From Promethearchaeota archaeon (GTDB lineage: Archaea > Asgardarchaeota > Lokiarchaeia > Sigyniarchaeales > SOKP01), in assembly GCA_019057355.1 (NCBI GenBank), contig DXJM01000323.1:1-10570 (forward strand): a stretch of DNA of 10,570 nt, read 5' to 3'. How positions within the stretch are numbered: position 1 is the stretch's first letter; each line of letters begins with the position of its first letter. This document shows, in pieces, positions 1-6,674 of the stretch. The position numbers were made by a program, and so were the translations under genes. The notes under the pieces were generated by a model that worked only from the letters and a program-made list of their open reading frames with translations, had not been told where the DNA came from and ran no database searches.

Positions 1-48
1 AATTTAATTTTAAATTTTTCAGTGGTACAATTTTAAAAACGATAGATA
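1..48 (+). other. Window edge upstream of pstCA; possible end of an upstream gene
   Basis: Two frames are open from base 1: one closes at 34-36 (TAA), the other runs to TGA at 69-71 and would overlap the start of the permease gene. Either could be the tail of an upstream reading frame, and PstS, the phosphate-binding protein, would be the expected neighbour. Too little sequence is present to identify it. No convincing promoter or Shine-Dalgarno sequence is seen before the ATG at 49, which fits cotranslation with, or readthrough from, an upstream gene. Confidence 0.25.
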
Positions 49-2154
49 ATGAAAACTCAATCTATATATGACGAGATATCATACATTTCTTCCGATGATT
101 ATTCCTATTTGAAAAGGAACAGTGATCCCCTTATAAAATATGTATTACTAATAATAGCGTCTTTAGCAACAATTTTTATATTTTTAATAATCATATTTTT
201 ATTTTCATACGGGATGTCTTTCTTTTTTGAAATACCCCTTATAGACTTTCTTTTTGGAACTCAATGGATACCGAGTGCTGATAGATATGGTGCCTTTCCC
301 CTCATTTTAGGAACATTATTACTTACAATGGGTGCAATTATTATTGCTTTCCCATTAGGATTAGGCACGGCCATCTTCATAGCAGAAATTACCCCTCAAA
401 AAGTGAGAAAAATTTTAAAATTTTTAGTAGAAATTCTCGCAGGTATCCCCTCAATTGTGTATGGATTTTTTGGAATCATGATAATCAATACTTTTATAAG
501 AAATACTTTTCAAAATTCAAATGGATACACTTGGCTTTCAGGATCGCTAATATTAGCATTTATGGCGCTTCCTACAATTGTGTCTGTTTGCGAAGATGCA
601 ATAAGGGCGGTTCCTAATTATTATAGAGAAGGATCTTATGCGATGGGAGCTACGAAATGGCAGACAATTCGTCATGTCGTGCTCCCCGCAGGGATGTCGG
701 GAATTACTGCGGGAATTATTTTGGGAATTGGTCGCGCATTAGGAGAAACAATGGCGATGATGTTAGTAATAGGAAATTCAATGATCATTCCTTCCCCAAT
801 AACAAATGTATTTTCGTCTATTTCATGTATTACCGCCGCTATTGGTCTCGGGTGGGGACCCGCTCAACAGGGTAGCTTACAACAAAGATCGTATGTCGCA
901 TTGGGAATCATACTTTTTATCATGACTTTTATTATCAATAATATATCGGTTATATTGCTGTCTCGAACAAGGAGAAAATTCACTGGTGAAAAAAAAAAAT
1001 TTCGATTTTTCAATCTAAAAACTACTAAATATTATATCCTCTTAAAGAAATATCGAAGATTGCTCATTACAACCACTATATCCTTAATTATCTTGCTCAT
1101 TTTCCAAGACCTTCAATCAAGAATTATTGCTCTCGTCTTATGGATTTTTTTAAGTTTAGTTTTTTATGGAATGAGCATTTCATCTAAAAAGAATAAAAAG
1201 CTCATTATCTATGGCATCATTTTAACTTTTACGTGCTGGATTTTTATTACGTGGTGGGGGCCTTTCTTGGCAATTTTCTATACCTTGATCATATTTGGGG
1301 GAATATTAGTAATAAGAAAGTTATCTTCCGTGAATCAACAGAGATTATGGTTAACAATAATTTTTATATTCTCTGTTATCTCCATATTAATTGTTGGTTC
1401 TATTCTCACATACATTGTATTAAATGGATTACCAATAATTACTCGGCCAGGGTATTTTACAAAAAGCCCTTTGGAGGGAGGTATATATCCCGCAATAGTG
1501 GGAACGATTCAATTAACTATTGGTTCCCTTTTTATTGCCTTACCTTTAGGAATCGCTGCGGGAATTTATCTTTCAGAATATGCAAAAGAAAAAAGGTTCA
1601 CAAAAATCATTCGAGCAGGAATTGACAATTTAAATGGAACCCCCTCAATTATTTTTGGTCTTTTTGGATTCATATTTTTTGTAATATTTTTAGAAATAGG
1701 AAGGAGCTTATTGGCAGGCATGCTCACCTTGAGTTTAATGATCCTTCCAACAATCATTAGAACGACTGAAGAAGCAATAAAAGCAATTCCTCAATCGTTC
1801 AGGGAAGGGAGCCTGGCACTTGGCTCAAGCAAGTGGCAAGGGATAACCAAAATTGTAATTCCCGCTGCCATACCTGGAATTCTTACCGGAGCTATTTTAG
1901 GAATGGGTCGAAGTTCCGGAGAAACAGCACCTATAATGTTTACTGCCACAACTGCTACTGCTCGATATATTACACTTTCTTTACTAGAACCCGTCATGGC
2001 TTTAACATATTATTTATTACGATTGTTAATAGAAGTAAAAGAAGGATATATAGAAGCACCGGGAGTGGCTTTAACATTATTACTATTAGTTCTAATTTTT
2101 TATGGTATAGCTTTTATTTACCGAAATAGATATGAAAAAAAAAAAAATTGGTGA
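49..2154 (+). CDS. Fused phosphate ABC transporter permease PstC-PstA
   Basis: Both membrane subunits of the high-affinity phosphate importer lie in one 701-residue chain; PstC and PstA are normally separate proteins of about 300 residues. The PstC half (about 30-308) has the [11 protein letters not shown] segment (80-90), an EAA loop ([15 protein letters not shown], 193-207) and RALGET (229-234). The PstA half (about 433-693) has [10 protein letters not shown] (477-486), a second EAA loop ([15 protein letters not shown], 585-599) and the PstA-type GETAP (624-628). Each EAA loop would dock one PstB subunit. About 125 residues between the halves (310-432) contain four further hydrophobic stretches (about 338-352, 358-376, 385-402, 405-423); an even number keeps the PstA half in its normal orientation (inference). 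The ATG at 49 begins the only long frame and has no clear Shine-Dalgarno. The end overlaps pstB by 23 bases in a 13-A run. Substrate assignment rests on family motifs and on the pstB-phoU neighbours. Confidence 0.93.
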   Translation: MKTQSIYDEISYISSDDYSYLKRNSDPLIKYVLLIIASLATIFIFLIIIFLFSYGMSFFFEIPLIDFLFGTQWIPSADRYGAFPLILGTLLLTMGAIIIAFPLGLGTAIFIAEITPQKVRKILKFLVEILAGIPSIVYGFFGIMIINTFIRNTFQNSNGYTWLSGSLILAFMALPTIVSVCEDAIRAVPNYYREGSYAMGATKWQTIRHVVLPAGMSGITAGIILGIGRALGETMAMMLVIGNSMIIPSPITNVFSSISCITAAIGLGWGPAQQGSLQQRSYVALGIILFIMTFIINNISVILLSRTRRKFTGEKKKFRFFNLKTTKYYILLKKYRRLLITTTISLIILLIFQDLQSRIIALVLWIFLSLVFYGMSISSKKNKKLIIYGIILTFTCWIFITWWGPFLAIFYTLIIFGGILVIRKLSSVNQQRLWLTIIFIFSVISILIVGSILTYIVLNGLPIITRPGYFTKSPLEGGIYPAIVGTIQLTIGSLFIALPLGIAAGIYLSEYAKEKRFTKIIRAGIDNLNGTPSIIFGLFGFIFFVIFLEIGRSLLAGMLTLSLMILPTIIRTTEEAIKAIPQSFREGSLALGSSKWQGITKIVIPAAIPGILTGAILGMGRSSGETAPIMFTATTATARYITLSLLEPVMALTYYLLRLLIEVKEGYIEAPGVALTLLLLVLIFYGIAFIYRNRYEKKKNW

Positions 2155-3031
2155 TAGTGATATTTCAAAATCAAAAGACTCTCAATTAATTCACGATGAA
2201 AATAAAAAAAACGACGTGAATAACATGATCAGCTATGAAGAAAAGAATAGAATGAATACAAATAAAGAAAAGATAGAACTTCCCGTGATTGAAGTCAAGG
2301 ATTTCAATTTATGGTATGACGAGAATTATGCTCTAAAAAATATTAACATATCCTTCCCAAGAAATAAGATTACCGCAATTATAGGTCCATCCGGCTGTGG
2401 AAAAAGTTCATTATTGCGATGTTTTAATAGAATGAATGACGTTATAGATAATTGTAAGATTCAAGGACGTGTATTATTTAATGGTAATGATCTCTATGCA
2501 AAAAATGCGGATATCCGGTTGAATCGAAAAAAAATAGGTATGATTTTTCAAAAACCAAATCCCTTTCCAATGTCGATATATGATAACATTACATATGGTC
2601 CGAAACTACATAAAATTGAGGATAAAAAAGTTCTTGATGAGATTATTGAAAGATGCTTGAAAAAAGCAGTACTCTGGGATGAAGTAAGTGATCGTTTAGA
2701 GGAAACCGCAATGGGGCTATCGGGAGGACAACAACAGCGGTTATGTATTGCGAGAGCACTGGCGGTAGAACCCGAAATATTGCTCATGGACGAACCAACG
2801 GCATCTCTTGATCCTATAGCTACTCAGAAAATTGAAGAATTAATTTTGGAGCTTAAGAAAAATTGGACAATAATAATTGTAACACACAATATGCAACAAG
2901 CTGCTAGAATTAGTGACTACACGGGTTTCATGTACCTGGGGGAGTTGGTTGAATTTGGAAAGACTATACAAATTTTTGAAAAACCAGAAAAAAAAATGAC
3001 TGAAAATTATATTACAGGAAGGTTTGGATAG
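2132..3031 (+). CDS. pstB: Phosphate ABC transporter ATP-binding protein PstB
   Basis: This is the cytoplasmic ATPase that drives phosphate import, working as a dimer on the two EAA loops of the fused permease. All nucleotide-binding motifs are intact: Walker A GPSGCGKS (85-92), Q-loop glutamine 140 in FQKPNPFP, signature LSGGQQQR (196-203), Walker B ILLMDEP (216-222), D-loop SLDP (225-228) and H-loop histidine 252. LRCFNRMND and [14 protein letters not shown] are PstB-type sequences. At 299 residues it is about 45 longer than bacterial PstB; the excess is a charged, Lys/Asp/Asn-rich N-terminus before the first strand at about residue 51. The ATG at 2132 overlaps pstCA. ATGs at 2225 and 2252 would give a more usual length, so the true start is uncertain. 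PhoU follows after 8 bases. Confidence 0.94.
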   Translation: MKKKKIGDSDISKSKDSQLIHDENKKNDVNNMISYEEKNRMNTNKEKIELPVIEVKDFNLWYDENYALKNINISFPRNKITAIIGPSGCGKSSLLRCFNRMNDVIDNCKIQGRVLFNGNDLYAKNADIRLNRKKIGMIFQKPNPFPMSIYDNITYGPKLHKIEDKKVLDEIIERCLKKAVLWDEVSDRLEETAMGLSGGQQQRLCIARALAVEPEILLMDEPTASLDPIATQKIEELILELKKNWTIIIVTHNMQQAARISDYTGFMYLGELVEFGKTIQIFEKPEKKMTENYITGRFG

Positions 3032-3039
3032 ATATAAAA

Positions 3040-3690
3040 ATGACATTAGAAATGCACAAGGATATTAAACAACTTAAAAATCAAGTTTTATCGATGGGTA
3101 GTCTGGCTTTAGATATGCTAGAAAGCTCAATTAATGCTTTAATAAGTAAGGATGTAGATTCAGCAAGAAAAATAGAAAAAAAAAAAGAGGAATTAAAAAA
3201 TTACGATTACAAAATTGAAGAAAAAACTCTTCGCCTCCTTTACTTATTTCAACCCATGGCAATTGATTTCAGGAGAATTGCAACGATATTAAAGATGATA
3301 ACATATTTGACCAGAATAGGACGTTATGGAAAAGATATCTCCAAAATAACTCAGGAAATTGCCTTAAAAAGATCACCAGATGTACCCATTAATATAATTC
3401 ATATGTGGGAACACATTCATTATATGATTTCTAAAGTACTTGAAGCTTTTGATAAAAGCGAAATTGATCAAATAAAAGATTTTAAAGAAAGGGATGATGA
3501 AGTGGATAAATTCAGATGGTCAATCTTTAGAGAATGCATAACCTATATGATGGAGAATCCACAATCCATAACTGTTTACGCACATTATATAATGGTCGCC
3601 CGATACTTGGAAAGATGTGGTGATCATGCTTGCAAAATGGCAGAAAAAATCCATTACATGGTTACCGGTACTCATATAGAAATTAGTTAA
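3040..3690 (+). CDS. phoU: PhoU-family phosphate transport regulator
   Basis: This is a cytoplasmic helical-bundle protein that, in the well-studied family members, restrains Pst transport and links it to phosphate signalling. At 216 residues it has the usual length and the two-repeat layout. QPMAIDFRRIATILKMITYL (71-90) matches the PhoU core. The second repeat has the canonical RYLERCGDHACKMAEKI (188-204), with the acidic/His residues of the metal-cluster motif. In the first repeat the equivalent segment reads TRIGRYGKDI (91-100), so the Glu and the Asp-His of ERIGDH are missing. It sits 8 bases after pstB and is surely cotranscribed with it. No two-component PhoR/PhoB partner is in the window, so the signalling partner is unknown. 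The ATG at 3040 lacks a strong Shine-Dalgarno. Confidence 0.92.
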   Translation: MTLEMHKDIKQLKNQVLSMGSLALDMLESSINALISKDVDSARKIEKKKEELKNYDYKIEEKTLRLLYLFQPMAIDFRRIATILKMITYLTRIGRYGKDISKITQEIALKRSPDVPINIIHMWEHIHYMISKVLEAFDKSEIDQIKDFKERDDEVDKFRWSIFRECITYMMENPQSITVYAHYIMVARYLERCGDHACKMAEKIHYMVTGTHIEIS

Positions 3691-3718
3691 ACCAAGTTAC
3701 CGCTATAATTTCACAATT

Positions 3719-3731
3719 CTTATTTTTTAGC
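3719..3731 (+). terminator. Probable U-rich terminator of the pst-phoU operon
   Basis: About 30 bases after the phoU stop the plus strand has a T-rich stretch with six consecutive Ts at 3723-3728. Archaeal RNA polymerase terminates on such U tracts without needing a hairpin. In so AT-rich a region this is only suggestive. Confidence 0.4.
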
Positions 3732-3840
3732 TTAATTTTGTATGTATAAATATGAGGTTAACCTAAGAAAAAAATTACCTATAGTATCCAAATCCTACTT
3801 TAAAATAGATAAAATTTGGATTAAAAATAATATAAAGATT

Positions 3841-3853
3841 ATTAAAAAGAAAT
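3841..3853 (-). terminator. U-rich terminator after initiator tRNA
   Basis: Immediately 3' of the discriminator base of the minus-strand tRNA, the transcript reads UUAUUUCUUUUUAAU, a typical archaeal U-tract terminator. The AATAAT/ATTATT inverted repeat at 3826-3843 lies just beyond it and could also form a small hairpin. Confidence 0.5.
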
Positions 3854-3869
3854 AATAGCGGGGGTTCGA

Positions 3870-3902
3870 GTTCCAGTCTGCTGGAAAACAGCTTTTCTGA
3901 CC
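3870..3902 (-). other. tRNA intron 2 (33 nt) at position 59/60, T-loop
   Basis: Removing these 33 bases joins UUCAAA to U to give the standard T-loop UUCAAAU between the perfect stem halves GUUCG and CGAAC. The junction is a canonical bulge-helix-bulge: exon UUCA (3908-3905) pairs with intron UGGA (3875-3872), with a 5' bulge AA|G and a 3' bulge AC|U, flanked by G53-C61 and by the inner helix GUC/GAC (3901-3899 with 3878-3876). A second intron hairpin GCUG/CAGC (3892-3889 with 3883-3880) has the loop UUUUC. T-loop introns are a minority class known mainly from some Crenarchaeota. Confidence 0.88.
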
Positions 3903-3924
3903 TTTGAACGAACGATCTCAGGGT

Positions 3925-3955
3925 TTCCTCATGGTAAAGAAAGAGATGTACCATA
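3925..3955 (-). other. tRNA intron 1 (31 nt) at position 37/38, anticodon loop
   Basis: Removing these 31 bases restores the 7-nt anticodon loop CUCAUAA. Exon bases CUCA (3961-3958) pair with UGAG in the intron (3931-3928), and an inner helix UGGUA/UACCA (3953-3949 with 3936-3932) closes the intron. This is the bulge-helix-bulge layout cut by archaeal tRNA endonuclease, but both bulges appear to be 4 nt (UAUA and GAAA) instead of 3. Exact cut sites are ambiguous by one base because A37 can come from either side; the mature product is the same. Confidence 0.85.
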
Positions 3956-3995
3956 TATGAGCCCTGCGGCATAAACCAGGCTAGCCCACCCCGCT

Positions 3996-4062
3996 TTAAA
4001 TTCTGGTAAAGCTCCTCTATTCTGAGATTTCCTCTGAATGATATCTTCACGCGCTATGCTTT
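3996..4062 (-). ncRNA. Unexplained structured leader 5' of the tRNA
   Basis: Between the probable promoter and the tRNA 5' end lie about 65 bases, partly richer in G+C than the flanks. They contain a symmetrical hairpin at 4019-4039 (AUUC A GAG, loop GAAAU, CUC A GAAU, with an A-A mismatch) and a second possible 6-bp stem at 3993-4012 (GCUUUA/UAAAGC) that would include the first three tRNA bases. It could be a pre-tRNA leader removed by RNase P or a small cotranscribed RNA. No box C/D or other known motif is convincing. Confidence 0.3.
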
Positions 4063-4088
4063 TACTATTTTTTTTTGATGAAGACATA

Positions 4089-4101
4089 ATATTTTATATT
4101 T
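4089..4101 (-). promoter_or_regulatory. Probable TATA element for the tRNA transcript
   Basis: On the minus strand the sequence AAATATAAAATAT matches the archaeal TATA box. Initiation about 25 bases downstream would fall near 4065, giving a leader of roughly 70 nt before the tRNA. A weaker alternative closer to the tRNA is the A-rich TAGTAAAA near 4060. Confidence 0.4.
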
Positions 4102-4310
4102 GTCAAGACAATTAAAATTTTTGCTTAATTCTTAGTGATTTTTTATTAGTTTTACCTTAATATATTATTTATACCTTCATTAAATATTCCTTAGAAGAAT
4201 TTATCCTAGCCTCTTTATAACATGACAATAGTATTATAATTTTGAGAATTAAAAAAGGGATGGATACCAATTATCACCTTCATAAACACTAATTTATTAC
4301 ACTCTTATCC
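4102..4310. other. Non-coding AT-rich divergent intergenic region
   Basis: Together with the tRNA leader this makes about 345 bases without a protein gene. It separates the minus-strand tRNA from the plus-strand gene at 4341 and so holds both promoters. Apart from the two TATA-like elements no repeat, tRNA, hairpin of note or conserved open frame is visible. Confidence 0.5.
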
Positions 4311-4317
4311 TATAAAT
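4311..4317 (+). promoter_or_regulatory. TATA box for the gene at 4341 (leaderless)
   Basis: TATAAAT is centred about 27 bases before the ATG at 4341, the spacing expected between an archaeal TATA box and the transcription start. The mRNA would then begin at or next to the ATG. This favours 4341 over the upstream TTG at 4320 and explains the lack of a Shine-Dalgarno. Confidence 0.5.
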
Positions 4318-4340
4318 TTTTGAACAGTATTGTATTTCAA

Positions 4341-5099
4341 ATGGCAAGGAAACATGATTATTCCTTTTTTGGTCAAAATACGGGGTTAATTCTTAGCACT
4401 TCCTCACAATATGAACCTTTTCTGTTTATTCGATGTATAAAGAGGAAATCTGATGGAAATTGGGAAAAATATTCTAATGGAGAGGGAAAAGTAATAAAAA
4501 TTTCATTAGAAGAAATGGTAATGATTATAGAGGTATTGAATAGCAAGAAGCTCAATTGGACTAGTTATCACACGTTTAAAGACGATAAAACACAATTTTC
4601 ATTTGAATGGGAAGATAAAACTATGAAGGTATTATGGATAAAAATAGTTAATTATTCAAAAATGCTCAATTTTGCACAAGTAGATATATTAAAAAGGTTA
4701 TTAGAGCATGTTTTAGACGAGAAGATTGAGCATGCTACTGTAATGAATAATGAGGAAAATAATGGAGAAGAACAAGAAAATTATTGTTCTAAAAATTTTC
4801 AAATTAAAAAAAGACAACATCAAGAAACAATTTTTCGAGGAAACAATGAAAAGTCCAATTATAAGATAAAAATAGAAAACAATAAACCCGAAAAGGATAC
4901 AACGAAAGAAATAGTTCATTTGAATGGGATAATACAAGGAGAAACCGAAAAAGCATTTTTAATTAATTTTAATTCTGGGCAGGAGACCTGGATCCCAAAA
5001 TCTACTATTCACGGAAATTACTCTCCAAGAAAAAATCATGAACAAGAATTTTTTGTTGAATATTGGATTTTAAAAAGGAATAAAATTTCCCTCGATTAA
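4341..5099 (+). CDS. Uncharacterised two-domain protein, possibly nucleic-acid binding
   Basis: I do not recognise a named family with confidence. The 252-residue product has no signal peptide or membrane segment. Residues about 10-133 look like a compact alpha/beta domain with the motif KYSNGEGKVIKISLEEM (43-59), alternating strands rich in aromatics (LNWTSYHTF, TQFSFEWED, LWIKIVNYSKML) and a helix AQVDILKRLLEHVL (112-125). Residues 134-188 are a low-complexity Asn/Glu/Lys linker. Residues about 190-252 form a small beta-rich domain with the ETEKAFLINF...WIPKS pattern (201-221), also familiar from small phage and bacterial proteins. Exposed aromatics and basic patches suggest single-stranded DNA or RNA binding, perhaps of the ThermoDBP-related kind, but this is a guess. 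An in-frame TTG lies at 4320; the ATG is preferred from its TATA spacing. It appears monocistronic. Confidence 0.8.
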   Translation: MARKHDYSFFGQNTGLILSTSSQYEPFLFIRCIKRKSDGNWEKYSNGEGKVIKISLEEMVMIIEVLNSKKLNWTSYHTFKDDKTQFSFEWEDKTMKVLWIKIVNYSKMLNFAQVDILKRLLEHVLDEKIEHATVMNNEENNGEEQENYCSKNFQIKKRQHQETIFRGNNEKSNYKIKIENNKPEKDTTKEIVHLNGIIQGETEKAFLINFNSGQETWIPKSTIHGNYSPRKNHEQEFFVEYWILKRNKISLD

Positions 5100-5117
5100 T
5101 AATGATTATCAATTCAA

Positions 5118-5131
5118 ATGATTATTTTTTT
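5118..5131 (+). terminator. U-rich terminator after the gene ending at 5099
   Basis: Seven Ts at 5125-5131, about 25 bases past the stop codon, follow the AT-rich ATGATTA. This fits archaeal intrinsic termination and separates the gene from the protease downstream. Confidence 0.45.
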
Positions 5132-5213
5132 ATCTCATCTCTGAAAAAAGTAACCTTAATTTGAATTCTTAATTTAACTTAGACATTCACAAGTAAAAAT
5201 GAAAATTTAATAA

Positions 5214-6674
5214 ATGGAACTTCTAATTGATCTACTGCTAAATCCTTGGTTTATTATCAGCTTTTTATTTTGGGGAATTGTTGGAATTGCTGTATATATA
5301 TTGAGAAATAAAAAAGACGCTGTATATGTGTTTTTTCCCCTCCTTGCAATGTTTAAGACAAAAAAACTAAACAATATAATAAGAAGGATATCTCGCAAAG
5401 TTCCTCGATTTTGGAGAATTTTTTGGACAATTGGGATTTTTATCAGCTTTTCTTTCACTATTTATGCATTGTGGTTTTTTTTCGTGAATTTTATAGAACT
5501 CATATTCAGACCTCAAATTACCAATGTTGTAACACCCTTGATTCCTGGTGTTACAATAGATCTCCCTTCTTTTTCTTACCTAATATTGCCCTTATTATTT
5601 ATTATGACCACTCATGAGCTTGCACACGGAATATCTGCAAATGTAGATGGTTTGGAAGTAAAATCCTCAGGAATTCTTGGTGCCGGGGTCTTTTTTATAA
5701 TTGGTTTTGGAGCTTTTGTTGAGGTTGATGAACGAAAATTAAGATCTTCTAAATTTAAAAGGTCCACTAGGTTAAGAGTTGCAACCTCTGGAACGTTTGT
5801 GAATGCAATAACAGCCGCAATTGGGCTCCTCCTCCTTATAAGCTTTCCATATATGATAGCGCCTCATTACACGCGCGCATATCAGATAGATAATATATTA
5901 ATCGCGAGAGATGGCGGTTTTAATGATGGAAACTTGACGCGTGGGGATGTTATTGTAGGAATCAAAGAAGGTGAAGGTTCTTATGTATATATTGATTACA
6001 ATTTTGGTATTAGCCTTGATATGATATTATCTAATAAAACAGGCATTTCATGTTCAGTTGGAGATGTATTAACTTTTTTAACATACAATCCTGTCTCTGA
6101 TATTCAACAAGAAAAAAATATTACCCTCGGTCCACGCTATTATTATGGTCTTGAATTAGAGCAATATAATGAAAGTGCTATAATCGTAACAAAAATCCAT
6201 AATGAAGCAGAAGGTGGGAATAACTATAATACAGGATTAGAAGTAGGATCAATAATAACAAAAATTAACGGAACTAATATTAATCATACCTCCGGAGAGA
6301 CCCTTGGAATGTTTTTAACGAATTTTAATCTTAAAGAATTCAATTTAACTGATTCAGATGATGTGATCCACCCTTTAAATATATCTACTACCGGAGTCTA
6401 TATTGGAATTGCTCCAAAGGGGCTTTATTGGATGCATGCTAACGATTTTGCTAAATTATTCACTCCTGCTTGGCCAGAATTCTTATATCGAACAGTATTC
6501 TGGTTATTTGCCATCTCGTTTAGTATTACCCTTTTTAACATGCTCCCGTTGCCGATTTTTGATGGAGATCGTGCTGTCAAGGAAATAATTAATGGCATCG
6601 TAGGTGAAGGTAATTATGATTTGAGAAAAAAAAAAAAGAAAAATTCCATTACACAAAGGATGATAAAAAACTAA
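5214..6674 (+). CDS. Site-2 protease (M50 intramembrane metalloprotease), N-terminal part, frameshifted
   Basis: This is a polytopic membrane zinc protease that cleaves substrates within the bilayer. Hydrophobic segments lie at about 11-30, 70-98 and 119-133, the last leading into the zinc motif HELAH (134-138; Glu135 catalytic). GAGVFFIIGFGAFVEVDE (156-173) and the segment at 193-213 follow. Residues about 225-395 are an extracytosolic region with PDZ-like pieces (NTGLEVGSIITKINGTNI). The second metal motif is in NMLPLPIFDGDRA (442-454; Asp450). The frame then runs into 12 As (6626-6637) and stops at 6674 after an unrelated tail (NSITQRMIKN). The natural continuation lies in the -1 frame, and a zero-frame A_AAA_AAG heptamer spans 6632-6638. 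With a -1 shift the product would be about 620 residues. The active-site residues all lie in this part. The substrate is unknown. The ATG at 5214 has no clear Shine-Dalgarno. Confidence 0.9.
   Translation: MELLIDLLLNPWFIISFLFWGIVGIAVYILRNKKDAVYVFFPLLAMFKTKKLNNIIRRISRKVPRFWRIFWTIGIFISFSFTIYALWFFFVNFIELIFRPQITNVVTPLIPGVTIDLPSFSYLILPLLFIMTTHELAHGISANVDGLEVKSSGILGAGVFFIIGFGAFVEVDERKLRSSKFKRSTRLRVATSGTFVNAITAAIGLLLLISFPYMIAPHYTRAYQIDNILIARDGGFNDGNLTRGDVIVGIKEGEGSYVYIDYNFGISLDMILSNKTGISCSVGDVLTFLTYNPVSDIQQEKNITLGPRYYYGLELEQYNESAIIVTKIHNEAEGGNNYNTGLEVGSIITKINGTNINHTSGETLGMFLTNFNLKEFNLTDSDDVIHPLNISTTGVYIGIAPKGLYWMHANDFAKLFTPAWPEFLYRTVFWLFAISFSITLFNMLPLPIFDGDRAVKEIINGIVGEGNYDLRKKKKKNSITQRMIKN
6626..6638 (+). 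other. 12-A run and A_AAA_AAG slippery motif inside the protease gene
   Basis: The zero-frame codons here read AGA AAA AAA AAA AAG, so the last seven bases form A_AAA_AAG in the phase used by the bacterial dnaX -1 frameshift site. A -1 slip resumes at GAA (6638) and enters the long open frame that encodes the missing C-terminus. One missing A in the assembly (12 read, 13 real) would produce the same picture. Confidence 0.7.

Larger units (their letters stand above)
3856..3995 (-). tRNA. Initiator tRNA-Met (CAT) with two introns
   Basis: The RNA folds into a complete cloverleaf once 64 nt are removed. The acceptor AGCGGGG (3995-3989) pairs fully with CCCCGCT (3863-3857), and the discriminator A is 3856. 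A1-U72, the anticodon loop CUCAUAA with anticodon CAU at 3959-3957, and three G-C pairs (29-31 with 39-41) are hallmarks of an initiator rather than an elongator. The D arm GGCU/UGCC leaves U13 facing U22, as in other archaeal initiators. The anticodon stem is CAGGG/CCCUG, the variable loop AGAUC, and the T-stem GUUCG/CGAAC is perfect. The mature length is 76 nt; 76 + 31 + 33 equals the 140-base gene. Introns lie at 37/38 and 59/60. CCA is not encoded. G+C is far above the surroundings, as for stable RNAs in AT-rich genomes. Confidence 0.95.

Noticed and set aside
3859..3875. Plus-strand GGTTCGAGTTCC resembling a tRNA T-arm
   Set aside because: It cannot form a proper T-stem (positions 53/61 and 50/64 fail) and it is the complement of the real T-stem and acceptor on the minus strand.
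4000..4045. GAGGAAA on the minus strand, reminiscent of the RNase P RNA CR-I element
   Set aside because: No other conserved RNase P segments follow, and the adjacent sequence is fully explained by the tRNA.
3775..4050. Minus-strand open frame of 91 codons
   Set aside because: It overlaps the whole intron-containing initiator tRNA and its leader; the base composition and pairing are those of the RNA, and the protein looks like no family.
4010..4085. CTGA, ATGATAT and TGATGA strings suggesting a box C/D RNA
   Set aside because: They are not in the C-D'-C'-D order with proper spacing on either strand.
5207..5458. Minus-strand open frame over the start of the protease gene
   Set aside because: It is a shadow of the strongly supported membrane protease on the plus strand.
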